A stretch of DNA of 64,000 nucleotides. Origin: JAITWN01 sp964437335 (lineage in GTDB: Bacteria; Pseudomonadota; Gammaproteobacteria; SZUA-140). Position 1 is the first letter of the stretch. The number at the start of each line of letters is the position of its first letter. Shown piece by piece: positions 29,243-37,564 of this stretch. The translations under genes were made by a program, and so were the position numbers. The DNA lies in the NCBI GenBank assembly GCA_964437335.1, contig CAYTGL010000004.1:67336-131335 (forward strand), read 5' to 3'. Under the pieces are notes generated by a model. That model was given only the letters and a program-made list of their open reading frames with translations. It did no database searches and was not told the DNA's origin.

Positions 29243-30874
29243 ATGAACGCCGCCGAACTCTTCGTCAAATGCCTCGAAAACGAAGGCGTCGAATATATCT
29301 TCGGACTGCCGGGCGAGGAAAACCTCGAGATCATGGACGCGCTGGTCGACTCCCGGATCCGCTTCGTCACCGTCCGTCATGAACAGGGCGCGGGCTTTAT
29401 GGCCGATGTCTATGGCCGCCTGACCGGACGCGCCGGCGTCTGCCTGTCGACGCTCGGCCCCGGCGCGACAAACCTGATTACCCCGGTCGCCGATGCGAAC
29501 ATGGACTATGCCCCGCTGGTCGCTATCGCTGGCCAGGCCAGCACGAACCGCCTGCACAAGGAATCACACCAGGTCCTCGATCTCGAATCGATCTTCCTGC
29601 CTATCACGAAATATTCCTCGCGCCTGCTGACGCCGAACATCATCCCGGAGGTCACGCGCAAGGCGTTCAAGCTTGCGCAGATGGAGCGCAGCGGCGCAAC
29701 CTTCATCGAGTTCCCGGAGAACATCGCGTCGATGGAGATCGATGCGGAACCGCTGCCGGTCCGGCAGCCGACGCCGCCGGAGCCCGCCGCCGAGAGCATC
29801 CGACGCGCGGCGGAGGCGATCTCGAACGCGCGCACGCCGATCATACTCGCCGGCAACGGTGTGATCCGCGCGAAAGCCTCGCAACAGCTCGACGCCTTCG
29901 CGGAGAAGCTCAATATCCCGGTCGCCAACACCTTCATGGCCAAGGGGGTGATCCCGTTCAAGCACCCGATGGCGCTCGGCACCGTCGGCCTCCAGGCCAG
30001 GGACTACGTCAACTGTGGCTTCGATCATGCCGACGTCATCATCTGCATCGGCTACGACCTCGTTGAGTACCACCCCTATTTGTGGCACCGGACGCGGGAC
30101 CGCCGGATCGTCCACATCGCGGCCAGCCCGTCCGAGGTTGATGCAAGCTATTGCGTCGACGTCGGCGTCGTCGGGGACATCAAGCTCAGCCTGCTGCGCA
30201 TCGCCGAACTCGCAAGCCCGCACCAGGGCCACCGGATGCGCCCCTTGCGCGAGGCCCTGATCGAGGAGATGAACCAGCACAGCGAGGATCGGAGTTTCCC
30301 GCTCAAGCCCCAGAAGATCATTTGGGATCTGCGTACCGCGATGGACCTCGAGGACATCGTGATTTGCGACGTCGGCGCCCACAAGTTGTGGATGGCGCGC
30401 ATGTTCCGCTGCGAGCACCCGAATACCTGCATCATCTCCAACGGCTTCGCGAGCATGGGGATCGCGGTCCCCGGCGCGGTCGCCGCCCGCCTCGCCTGCC
30501 CGGACCGCGGGATCGTCGCGGTCACCGGGGATGCCGGCTTCATGATGAATTCCCAGGAAATCGAGACCGCGCTCCGGCTGAAAACGCCTTTTGTTATTTT
30601 GATATGGAATGATAACGGCTATGGGCTGATTGAATGGAAACAGCTGCAGAGTTTCGGCCGTTGCAGTAATGTTCGATTCACTAACCCGGATTTCGTAAAA
30701 TATGCGGAGTCTTTCGGCGCCAAGGGGTACCGGATCGAGGAAGCGGAGCAGTTGCTGCCTGTACTCAAAGCCGCGCTTGCCGATAATACCGTCAGCATCA
30801 TCGACTGCCCGGTCGATTACAGCGAAAACCTCAAACTGACGGCAAAACTCGGAGAGATGGTTTGCCCGATATGA
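29243..30874 (+). CDS. Acetolactate synthase large subunit-like ThDP enzyme (AlsS-like)
   Basis: 543 residues of the thiamine-diphosphate pyruvate-decarboxylating fold. Catalytic Glu47 lies in RHEQGAGFMA. The ThDP/magnesium motif runs from Gly429-Asp430 (GDAGFMMNSQEIETAL) to Asn456-Asp457-Asn458 (IWNDNGYG). Stretches such as LFLPITKYSS-like, IGYDLVEYHPYLWH and VKYAESFGAKG resemble catabolic AlsS/BudB enzymes rather than anabolic IlvB/IlvI. No small regulatory subunit gene (ilvN/ilvH) and no alsD lie beside it. It overlaps the EEP-family gene by 4 bases. Acetolactate formation is the best guess; other ThDP reactions on 2-oxoacids are possible. Confidence 0.82.
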   Translation: MNAAELFVKCLENEGVEYIFGLPGEENLEIMDALVDSRIRFVTVRHEQGAGFMADVYGRLTGRAGVCLSTLGPGATNLITPVADANMDYAPLVAIAGQASTNRLHKESHQVLDLESIFLPITKYSSRLLTPNIIPEVTRKAFKLAQMERSGATFIEFPENIASMEIDAEPLPVRQPTPPEPAAESIRRAAEAISNARTPIILAGNGVIRAKASQQLDAFAEKLNIPVANTFMAKGVIPFKHPMALGTVGLQARDYVNCGFDHADVIICIGYDLVEYHPYLWHRTRDRRIVHIAASPSEVDASYCVDVGVVGDIKLSLLRIAELASPHQGHRMRPLREALIEEMNQHSEDRSFPLKPQKIIWDLRTAMDLEDIVICDVGAHKLWMARMFRCEHPNTCIISNGFASMGIAVPGAVAARLACPDRGIVAVTGDAGFMMNSQEIETALRLKTPFVILIWNDNGYGLIEWKQLQSFGRCSNVRFTNPDFVKYAESFGAKGYRIEEAEQLLPVLKAALADNTVSIIDCPVDYSENLKLTAKLGEMVCPI

Positions 30875-31749
30875 ACCGGCATCTGAATTCTGTTCAACCG
30901 AGCGCCGAATATCACGCGCCGGAGCCGGCTATCAATACCGGGAACGATACCGGCCGGCGGCTCAAGCTGATCACCTATAACATCCAGGTCGGGATCGCCT
31001 CGCAGCGCTACCGCCACTATCTGACCCACAGCTGGAAGCACGTACTGCCGCACGCCGAGAGCTTCAACAACCTCGACCGCATCGCCGAACTCGTCAACGG
31101 CTTCGACATCGTCGCCTTGCAGGAGGCCGACGCCGGCAGTTTCCGCAGCCTGTTCATCAACCAGATCGAGTTTCTCGCGCGGCGCGGCCACTTCCCGCAT
31201 TTCTACTACCAAACCAACCGCAATCTCGGTAAATTCGCCCAGCACAGCAACGGCCTGCTGAGCCGGTTCGCGGCAATGCATTTCATCGAACACCGGCTGC
31301 CGGGCCTGATCCCGGGACGCGGGCTGATCGAGGTTCATTACGGCACGGCCGAGAATCCGCTGGTCATGCTGCTCGTGCATCTCGGCCTCAGCAAGCGTGC
31401 GCGCCTGCGCCAGATCCTTTATATCTCGCGCATCGTCAACCGCTACCGGCATGTCATGGTCATGGGAGATTTCAACTGCCGCACCCGCAGTGAAGAGATG
31501 AACCTGCTCGTCGATTGCACCGGCCTGCGCCCGCCCGCCGATGACCTGCCGACCTTCCCGAGCTGGCGTCCGGACCGCAACATAGACCACGTGCTGGTTT
31601 CGCCATCGATCCACATCGACGAGGTCCAGGTCCTGCAACACCCGTTGTCCGATCATCTCCCGATCGGCGTCGAGGTCACCCTGCCCAAGGAAATCGAGTT
31701 CGACGTCGGACAGCATACGCGTCACGCCGCCGGCGACTTCACCCGCTGA
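30871..31749 (+). CDS. Endonuclease/exonuclease/phosphatase-family protein
   Basis: 292 residues of the EEP (DNase I/exonuclease III-like) fold. Expected metal and catalytic motifs are present: LITYNIQVG (Asn), ALQEAD (Glu), LLVHLGLS (His), VMVMGDFNCRT (Asp/Asn) and a terminal SDHLPIGVEV (Asp-His). ATG overlaps the acetolactate synthase stop codon (ATGA), so the two are coupled. No signal peptide is visible, so cytoplasmic. Substrate (DNA, phospholipid or phosphoester) is not readable from the sequence. Confidence 0.88.
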   Translation: MNRHLNSVQPSAEYHAPEPAINTGNDTGRRLKLITYNIQVGIASQRYRHYLTHSWKHVLPHAESFNNLDRIAELVNGFDIVALQEADAGSFRSLFINQIEFLARRGHFPHFYYQTNRNLGKFAQHSNGLLSRFAAMHFIEHRLPGLIPGRGLIEVHYGTAENPLVMLLVHLGLSKRARLRQILYISRIVNRYRHVMVMGDFNCRTRSEEMNLLVDCTGLRPPADDLPTFPSWRPDRNIDHVLVSPSIHIDEVQVLQHPLSDHLPIGVEVTLPKEIEFDVGQHTRHAAGDFTR

Positions 31750-31791
31750 CGCCCGTTACCGGCGTTTGTGCCGGTCGGCCTAAAAAATCCC

Positions 31792-31820
31792 TTGCTTAAC
31801 GGCGCCTTAGCAGATTTAAT
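31792..31820 (+). promoter_or_regulatory. Possible promoter for the C-H-D protein gene
   Basis: TTGCTT, 17 bases, TTTAAT. The -10 matches five of six. Transcription would start only a few bases before the ATG at 31831, giving a nearly leaderless mRNA. Confidence 0.35.
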
Positions 31821-31830
31821 AGGGTCTGCC

Positions 31831-32412
31831 ATGAACTCATTCAGCGCAACTTGGCCGGGAAGATTCGTTTCAAGGGGATCGCTGCTCCGTCAGCGTGCCG
31901 GCGGCAAATGGCGTGGCGCGCAACCCGGTCTCGAGGCCGCCGCCAGCGATGCGATGGAACGCCGCCTGTTTCTGATTGCGCTCCAGGCCCGGTCCTTCCT
32001 CGAACCGGTGTGGCTTGATTGGCACACCAGCCGTGGCGGCGACATTCCCACGCCACTGTCGCGTTCAACCTGCGGGCGGTCGGGCCTGTTCCTCAAGCGT
32101 GTGCTGCAGGCCGAATATCCGGCGCCGGGCGGCGGCGGACCGCCGCAGGCCTACTTCGGCTTTCACGCAGGGAGTGACTGGCAGAGCCATGCCTGGGTCG
32201 AAACCGGCAACTGGATCATTGACCTGACAGCCGACCAGTTTGGCGATGAACCGGTCATCGTCGCCACGCGACCCGATCCGCGCTACCAGAAGGGCGTCTG
32301 TGACAGCGCGTTCCCCGAGTTTGTCCGGGCGCACCGGCGCGCGGTCGAAAAGCTGTGGTCGCGCTGGGTGGTATGGTCCGGCAAGCACTACGCCCGGCGT
32401 TCCACCGATTGA
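31831..32412 (+). CDS. Hypothetical protein with transglutaminase/cysteine-peptidase-like C-H-D pattern
   Basis: 193 residues from ATG 31831. I do not recognise a named family. The order Cys81 (RSTCGRSGLFLKRVL), His120 (WQSHAWVETGNWIIDLTADQF) and Asp131 matches the catalytic triad layout of transglutaminase-like and related papain-fold proteins, where the Cys starts a helix and HAWVE and IDLT lie on adjacent strands. No signal peptide. It follows the EEP gene by 81 bases and ends convergent to the SulP gene. The fold is an inference from motif spacing alone. Confidence 0.6.
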   Translation: MNSFSATWPGRFVSRGSLLRQRAGGKWRGAQPGLEAAASDAMERRLFLIALQARSFLEPVWLDWHTSRGGDIPTPLSRSTCGRSGLFLKRVLQAEYPAPGGGGPPQAYFGFHAGSDWQSHAWVETGNWIIDLTADQFGDEPVIVATRPDPRYQKGVCDSAFPEFVRAHRRAVEKLWSRWVVWSGKHYARRSTD

Positions 32413-32430
32413 GGACAAGGCCAAAATGAG

Positions 32431-34170
32431 TCATGCCCGATGAACGGGGTCTGACCCTTGCTGCAGTACCCCGGCATGACGGAGTGCGTCGTAGGCGGAC
32501 CAGGTTGACAGGTATACGGTACCGCCGAGCTCGCTGATCAGGCGATTGGTGCTGCCGAGGCCGTCCAGCACCGGTCCCTTGACCTCCGCGAGATGCAGTG
32601 CGATTCCCTTCTCCTTCAACCGCCGATTCAGCCGCTCGAGCATCTCGAGCGCGGTCGCGTCGATATAGCTGACCGATGACATTACCAGCAGCAGGTGACG
32701 CACCCCGGGATGGTGATCCAGTTCCTCGTTGATCCGGTCTTCGACCGCCTCGGCATTACCGAAGAAAAGATTTTCATCGACGCGGAGCATCAACAGATGC
32801 GGGCGGGTCTCGACCGTGTGCCGGTCGACATTGCGGAAATGCTCGGTATCGGCAATACGCCCGAGAACCGCGATATGCGGGCGGCTCGCGCGCCAGATCA
32901 GCGTCGCGAGCGACAGCGCGATGCCGATCGCGATACCGATCTCGACGCCGTACACGAGTACGCCGGCGGCAGTGATGAGCAGCGCGACCGACTCGGCCCG
33001 GTCATAGCGCCAGGTCTGTTTCAGCGTCTCGATATCGATCAGCCCGATCGCAACGACGATGATCGTCGCTGCGAGCACGGTTTCCGGCAGCGCACGAAAC
33101 AGATCGGTGCCGGCCAGCAACATGACTGCGATCAGCAGTGCCGCGATAATGCCGGACAACGGACTGCGCGCACCGGCCTCGGCATTGACCGCGGTACGCG
33201 ACAGGCCGCCAGTCACCGGGAACGCGCCCGAGAACCCGCTCGCGATGTTCGCCGCGCCGAGGCCACGCAGTTCAGCATCAGCATCGATGCGCCGACCGTC
33301 ACGCACGGCATAGGCACGACCGATTGCGACGCTTTCGACGAAACCGACGAGTCCGATCACCAGCGCAGGCAGCCAAAGTTGCCCGATCAGCAAGAGCTTG
33401 AACTCCGGGATCACCAGCGCGGGCAGGCCCTGCGGTAATTCTCCAATGATTTGCACCCGATGTTCCCAGCCAATGACCGCGACGAAGACGGCGCCGGCAA
33501 TTAACACGGCCATCGGCATCAGTCTGGCAATCAACTGCGCAATCCGCCCGGAGAGGCCGGCACGCATCAGCAGCGACGCCAGTCCGTAGCGCGCGAAACC
33601 CAGCAGCGCGAGTGCCGCAATGCCGAGCGCCGCGGTCAGTGGATTGATCTCATCAAGGGAAGCAAGGATTCCGAACAGGAGATCGACCGCGTTGCGCCCC
33701 TCAGCGTCGATCTCGAGCAGCGGACGCAACTGTCCGATGATGATCAACAAGGCAGCGCCCGAGATGAAGCCGCTGATGACCGGATGACTCAGGAACTGGG
33801 CCAACATGCCGAGGCGCATCAGGCCGAACGCGAACAGTATCACACCTGACATCAGCGCCAGCAGCGCAGCGGCGGCGATGTATTCCGGCGATCCGGCGAC
33901 GGCGATCGGGGCGAGCGCCACGCCGGTCATCAGCGAGATGATGGCGACCGGTCCGACCGACAGCACCATCGATGTACCAAATAGCGCATAGGCAAGCAGC
34001 GGCAACACGCTCGCATAAAGCCCGTACTGCGGCGGCAGACCCGCGAGCGCCGCGAATGCGAGGCCCTGCGGAACCAGCAGCATCGTAACAATCAGGCCGG
34101 CGATCACATCCCCGCTGATATCAGTGCGACGATAATCGCGCATCCAGCCGGGGATCAGGCGCGACTTCAT
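32431..34170 (-). CDS. SulP-family anion transporter with STAS domain
   Basis: 579-residue inner-membrane protein with about 10-12 hydrophobic segments. The SulP signature region (DVIAGLIVTMLLVPQGLAFAALAGLPPQYGLYASVLPLL) opens it. A cytoplasmic STAS domain closes it (HHPGVRHLLLVMSSVSYIDATALEMLERLNRRLKEKGI). Substrates in the family include sulfate, bicarbonate and C4-dicarboxylates. Next to two YeeE/YedE genes with which it overlaps by 4 bases, sulfate or another sulfur oxyanion is the natural guess. Confidence 0.92.
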   Translation of the reverse strand: MKSRLIPGWMRDYRRTDISGDVIAGLIVTMLLVPQGLAFAALAGLPPQYGLYASVLPLLAYALFGTSMVLSVGPVAIISLMTGVALAPIAVAGSPEYIAAAALLALMSGVILFAFGLMRLGMLAQFLSHPVISGFISGAALLIIIGQLRPLLEIDAEGRNAVDLLFGILASLDEINPLTAALGIAALALLGFARYGLASLLMRAGLSGRIAQLIARLMPMAVLIAGAVFVAVIGWEHRVQIIGELPQGLPALVIPEFKLLLIGQLWLPALVIGLVGFVESVAIGRAYAVRDGRRIDADAELRGLGAANIASGFSGAFPVTGGLSRTAVNAEAGARSPLSGIIAALLIAVMLLAGTDLFRALPETVLAATIIVVAIGLIDIETLKQTWRYDRAESVALLITAAGVLVYGVEIGIAIGIALSLATLIWRASRPHIAVLGRIADTEHFRNVDRHTVETRPHLLMLRVDENLFFGNAEAVEDRINEELDHHPGVRHLLLVMSSVSYIDATALEMLERLNRRLKEKGIALHLAEVKGPVLDGLGSTNRLISELGGTVYLSTWSAYDALRHAGVLQQGSDPVHRA

Positions 34171-34592
34171 GCGCGGCGGCGGCGTTCGATCAGTTCATAG
34201 ATTGCCATGCCGGCAATCATCGCAACGACGAATACCAGCGCCTTCATCTCGAACGCGCCGAACGCAACCAGCGCAGGACCGGGGCAGAATCCGACCAATC
34301 CCCAGCCAACACCGAAACCCAAGCTGCCGATCACCAGCGGCGCGTCGATGTCGCGGCGTTCGGGCAGGCGCATCGGGTAGCCGAGCAGTGATTCAGTACG
34401 TTTGTGTGCGACCGTGAACGCAAGGAATCCGACGCCGATCGCGCCGCCCATAACCATCGCGAGCGACGGGTCCCAGGCCCCGGCGAGATCGAGGAAACCG
34501 AGTACCTTGGCCGGATTCGCCATGCCGGAGACCAGCAGGCCAATGCCGAAGATGAGACCAGCCAGGAACGCGGAAATCAGGTGTGCGTGCAT
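34167..34592 (-). CDS. YeeE/YedE-type (DUF6691) transporter half, second gene
   Basis: 141 residues, four hydrophobic segments, conserved GLLVSGMANPAKVLGFLDLAGAWDPSLA and WGLVGFCPGPALV. This is the partner half found paired with another YeeE/YedE protein (PmpA/PmpB type), implicated in thiosulfate or reduced sulfur movement. A conserved Cys lies in GFCPGPA. Stop overlaps the SulP start (ATGA); the first half lies 4 bases upstream. Confidence 0.88.
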   Translation of the reverse strand: MHAHLISAFLAGLIFGIGLLVSGMANPAKVLGFLDLAGAWDPSLAMVMGGAIGVGFLAFTVAHKRTESLLGYPMRLPERRDIDAPLVIGSLGFGVGWGLVGFCPGPALVAFGAFEMKALVFVVAMIAGMAIYELIERRRRA

Positions 34593-34596
34593 CGCC

Positions 34597-35034
34597 TCAT
34601 GGCCCGATCATGTGACGAGCGACATAGACGGTTGCGAACCCGCTGCCCATGAAAAGCAGCGTCGCAACAAACGAACGTGGCGACAAGCGCGAGATACCGC
34701 AGACGCCATGCCCACTGGTGCAACCGGCGCCGTAACGGGTGCTGATTCCGACCAGCAGGCCGCCGACGATCAGAAGCGGATATCCGGCCTCGATCGATAT
34801 CTCCGGCAGCGCGTGGAATACCAGCCACAGGGTCGGCGCGAGCACCAGGCCGGCGATGAAAGCGAGCCGCCACCCGGTATCTCCGACCGGCCGCGGTCCG
34901 AGCAGGCCGCCGACGATGCCGCTGATACCGGCGATGCGCCCGTTCAGCAATATGAAGAGCGCGGCCGCGAGGCCGATCAGCCCGCCACCGAACAAGGCGT
35001 ACCACGGCGTAAAGGATGCCCAGTCAATCGTCAC
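34597..35034 (-). CDS. YeeE/YedE-type transporter half, first gene
   Basis: 145 residues beginning at GTG (MTIDWASFTPWYALFGGG), with four to five hydrophobic segments. The motif STRYGAGCTSGHGVCGISRLSPRSFVAT contains two cysteines typical of the YeeE/YedE sulfur-transport family. Pairs with the next gene; together with SulP it forms a three-gene sulfur-transport unit. The function as a thiosulfate channel is known for YeeE and is inferred here. Confidence 0.88.
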   Translation of the reverse strand: MTIDWASFTPWYALFGGGLIGLAAALFILLNGRIAGISGIVGGLLGPRPVGDTGWRLAFIAGLVLAPTLWLVFHALPEISIEAGYPLLIVGGLLVGISTRYGAGCTSGHGVCGISRLSPRSFVATLLFMGSGFATVYVARHMIGP

Positions 35035-35117
35035 GTTCGTGAATCCTCATTTGCGAACTGGCCATCTGTGACAAGGATACGCTGTCTGCCGGCGAGAACC
35101 GCCCGCGCGAGCAGCGC

Positions 35118-35594
35118 CTATCTGGCCGGCGCATCTACGATGTCGACGACCAGGGCGCGGACCTTCGCGTTACTGACGTTCTCCCACCAATGGACAACGC
35201 CGGTCTTCTCGAACGAGACTTCGCCGGCGCGGCGCGTGAGCGGTCCGTCGGCATCGTTTCGATGCTCGACGATCTCGCCTTCCAGGATATAGGCCAGGCC
35301 GGGGCGGGCGTCATGCTGATGGACCGCGATGACCCCGCCTGGCGCGATAATGATCTCGCGAGCGCGCAGCTCCTTGCCTTCAAGGCCGGGAAATTCGCCA
35401 TCGATCAGGATCGCGCCGAGTCGATTCACGGCCTCGACACCGCGATTCTCCGCCGGTCCCCCGGCCTTGACGTCGCGCGCGATCTCGCGTTCGCGATCCG
35501 GCACGACGGCGGGACCGCCATGCGCGAATACAAATCCATACATGAATGGCAGGCATAGCGCCGCGAGGGTGGCCCATCGTCCTGATTTCGTCAT
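35118..35594 (-). CDS. Exported cupin-domain protein
   Basis: 158 residues from ATG 35592-35594, preceded by GGGAGCGGG. A signal peptide (RWATLAALCLPFMYGFVFA) is followed by a single cupin barrel. Metal ligands are apparent: HQHDARPGLAYILEGE (two His, Glu) and VVHWWENVSN (His). Such small periplasmic cupins have diverse or unknown roles. Upstream of it diverges the DUF6164 gene. It may be co-transcribed with nothing, as the YeeE gene begins 83 bases downstream. Confidence 0.85.
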   Translation of the reverse strand: MTKSGRWATLAALCLPFMYGFVFAHGGPAVVPDREREIARDVKAGGPAENRGVEAVNRLGAILIDGEFPGLEGKELRAREIIIAPGGVIAVHQHDARPGLAYILEGEIVEHRNDADGPLTRRAGEVSFEKTGVVHWWENVSNAKVRALVVDIVDAPAR

Positions 35595-35627
35595 GATACC
35601 CGCTCCCTTGCGGCCACGGAGCCGCGA

Positions 35628-35656
35628 TTGCCCGCATAAAATTGTAGACCTAAAAT
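35628..35656 (+). promoter_or_regulatory. Promoter for the DUF6164 gene
   Basis: TTGCCC, 17 bases, TAAAAT on the plus strand, about 37 bases ahead of the DUF6164 ATG. Confidence 0.6.
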
Positions 35657-35692
35657 AGCGGCGGTATCCAGCATTCCGATCCTGTGTTTCCA

Positions 35693-36058
35693 ATGGCCAA
35701 GCTTTTGATGAACCTGCGCAATGTGCCGGACGACGAGTCCGATGAGGTGCGCGCGCTGCTGCACGAACATCATATCGATTTCTACGAAACGACGCCAAGC
35801 AAGTGGGGACTGTCAAGCGCCTGTCTGTGGCTGCGAGACGAGCGGCAGTTCGAGGTCGCGAAGGCGCTACTCGCCGAATACGAGCAGGAGCGCGCCCGCT
35901 GCGCGCGCGCCGAACATGCGGAGCGCAGGCGTCGCGGTCATGCCGAGACCTGGATCACAGTGTTCATGCGCAATCCGGTGCGTTTCGCGATCTATGTCGT
36001 CGCGATCGTCGTGGTGTTTTATCTGGCGCTGCTGCCGGTGATATTGCTGAACCGCTGA
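35693..36058 (+). CDS. DUF6164 small membrane protein
   Basis: 121 residues from ATG 35693. An N-terminal ferredoxin-like domain resembles DUF2007/DUF6164 (MAKLLMNLRNVPDDESDEVRALLHEHHIDFYETTP), followed by a charged stretch and one C-terminal membrane helix (FAIYVVAIVVVFYLALLPVILL). Function unknown. Monocistronic between the divergent cupin gene and the convergent end of the AgmX/TonB-like gene. Confidence 0.8.
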   Translation: MAKLLMNLRNVPDDESDEVRALLHEHHIDFYETTPSKWGLSSACLWLRDERQFEVAKALLAEYEQERARCARAEHAERRRRGHAETWITVFMRNPVRFAIYVVAIVVVFYLALLPVILLNR

Positions 36059-36090
36059 GCGCCGCCCGACTGAGCGCCGCTGGGCCGCAC

Positions 36091-37047
36091 TCAGCCGGGA
36101 AAGAAATCGATCGGGTAGGTGATCGCGATTGCGGCGACGTCCTTGGCGCCGAAATTGAACAGCTGAATGCGGGCCACCAGGCGCCGCTCCAGCTCGGGAT
36201 CGCGGAGCTCGCTCGACACGAGCTCGCACCCGGTCACCTCTCCGCCGGGCGCGATCGTCAAGCGCAGCACGACCTTGCCGGCCAGCGCGGGATTCGTGCG
36301 CAGCGCCCTGTTGTACAGCGTGTTGAGGGCGCCCTTGTTCTGATCGAAGACCATCTGGATCTCCTCGGTCGTGCGCGTGGGCAGCGCACCGCGCGCCGCC
36401 GGCGCGTTGGTGCCCGCAGCCGTCACGCCGTCCGCGGGCGCGGCGATGCGCGTCGTTTCGCGACTGGCAAGCTGGGTATTGCCGGTATCGCGGGCAAGCG
36501 TCGAGGTGTCGATGCCGCCGCTGCCCCGGGGGGCGGTGCGCTCAGCGATCTTCGGGGCCTCGCCGCGGTTCTCCGCGGCGGCGCGGCCCTGCAGCGTCCG
36601 GCTGTCGAGTCCCTGCGCGATCGTCGTGTTGCGCATCTCCGCGAGATCATTGCTCAGCGCGAGCAGGCCGGTGCGCGCCGCCCGCTCCCGCGCCGTTGGC
36701 CCGGGCGCCGGCTGCTGCTCTGCCTGGCGCCGCGGCTCGGCCCTGGGCGGCTGCTCACGCGTGACCGGCTCAGGCCTCTGTTCCGGCTGCGGCCTGGCCT
36801 CTTCCTGGCGCACCGGCGGCGGTAGTGGCGGCGCGGGCTTCTCCTCTACAATCATCCGGGCGAAACGCGCAGGCACCTCCTGCATCTGGTCTACCAGGCG
36901 GTCCGTGATCCTGATCATCGGGATCGCGAGCGACAGCAGCACCATGATCACGAGCACCGAGGTCATGATGGTGCGCAAGCGGCGCTGATCCTCGGGATTC
37001 TCGCTCCATGGCAAACGGATGTCGTGATAGAACATCACGGCGCTCAT
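36091..37047 (-). CDS. TonB-like energy transducer with AgmX/PglI C-terminal domain
   Basis: 318 residues: short cytoplasmic N terminus, one membrane helix at about 27-46 (IMTSVLVIMVLLSLAIPMI), a Pro/Glu/Arg-rich periplasmic spacer (about 66-120), and a C-terminal domain (LYNRALRTNPALAGKVVLRLTIAPGGEVTGCELVSSEL) of the AgmX/PglI or TonB-C kind. This would transmit proton-motive work from ExbB/ExbD across the periplasm. It starts one base after the first ExbD stop. Proteins with this domain serve in myxobacterial gliding and sporulation machines (GltG/GltJ types). The partner across the outer membrane is not known; the local barrels and TPR proteins are candidates. Confidence 0.85.
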   Translation of the reverse strand: MSAVMFYHDIRLPWSENPEDQRRLRTIMTSVLVIMVLLSLAIPMIRITDRLVDQMQEVPARFARMIVEEKPAPPLPPPVRQEEARPQPEQRPEPVTREQPPRAEPRRQAEQQPAPGPTARERAARTGLLALSNDLAEMRNTTIAQGLDSRTLQGRAAAENRGEAPKIAERTAPRGSGGIDTSTLARDTGNTQLASRETTRIAAPADGVTAAGTNAPAARGALPTRTTEEIQMVFDQNKGALNTLYNRALRTNPALAGKVVLRLTIAPGGEVTGCELVSSELRDPELERRLVARIQLFNFGAKDVAAIAITYPIDFFPG

Positions 37048-37048
37048 G

Positions 37049-37552
37049 TCAGGCCCCGCCCGATGACTTCTGCATCACTGCAAAGGAAACCTGGCCATAA
37101 CCGGCCTCTGTGCATGCGATCATGATCTTCTTCAGCAAGCGATAAGGCAGATCCTTTTCGCCGACGATCGTGACCTCGAGGCCGGCGGCCGACTCACCGG
37201 CGCCGCGGACACGCCGCTGCGCGAGCGCATCAAGCGCGGCGCTGAGCGCGGGAATCCCGCTGGCCTGGTCGGCCAGCGCTGCGCCGATGCCGGCAACGCT
37301 GCGTCCCTGCACGAGGATTTCAGTTGCGGTCACCGTGACGACCACCGCCTCGCGCGGCCGTTCCATCGCGACCGATTCCGGCAGGGTGATCATCTTCGTG
37401 CTCGGCAGCACATCGACCTCCGTCGAATTCACCAGCAGAAAGAACACGAGGATCGTGAATATGTCCATCATGGACACGAGATTGATCGCAACTGCGCCCC
37501 TGCGGCGCTGATGGTGGCGATCCATGCGCAATGCCCGTCGGGACATCTTCAT
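37049..37552 (-). CDS. ExbD/TolR-family protein 1, with the conserved transmembrane Asp
   Basis: 167 residues, one N-terminal membrane helix (AINLVSMMDIFTILVFFLLVN) with the proton-relay Asp at position 30, then a periplasmic domain (VTIVGEKDLPYRLLKKIMIACTEAGYGQVSFAVMQ) of ExbD/TolR type. Acts with ExbB as the motor powering the AgmX/TonB-like protein encoded next. Twelve bases after the second ExbD gene. Confidence 0.92.
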   Translation of the reverse strand: MKMSRRALRMDRHHQRRRGAVAINLVSMMDIFTILVFFLLVNSTEVDVLPSTKMITLPESVAMERPREAVVVTVTATEILVQGRSVAGIGAALADQASGIPALSAALDALAQRRVRGAGESAAGLEVTIVGEKDLPYRLLKKIMIACTEAGYGQVSFAVMQKSSGGA

Positions 37553-37564
37553 GCCGGCGCCTCC

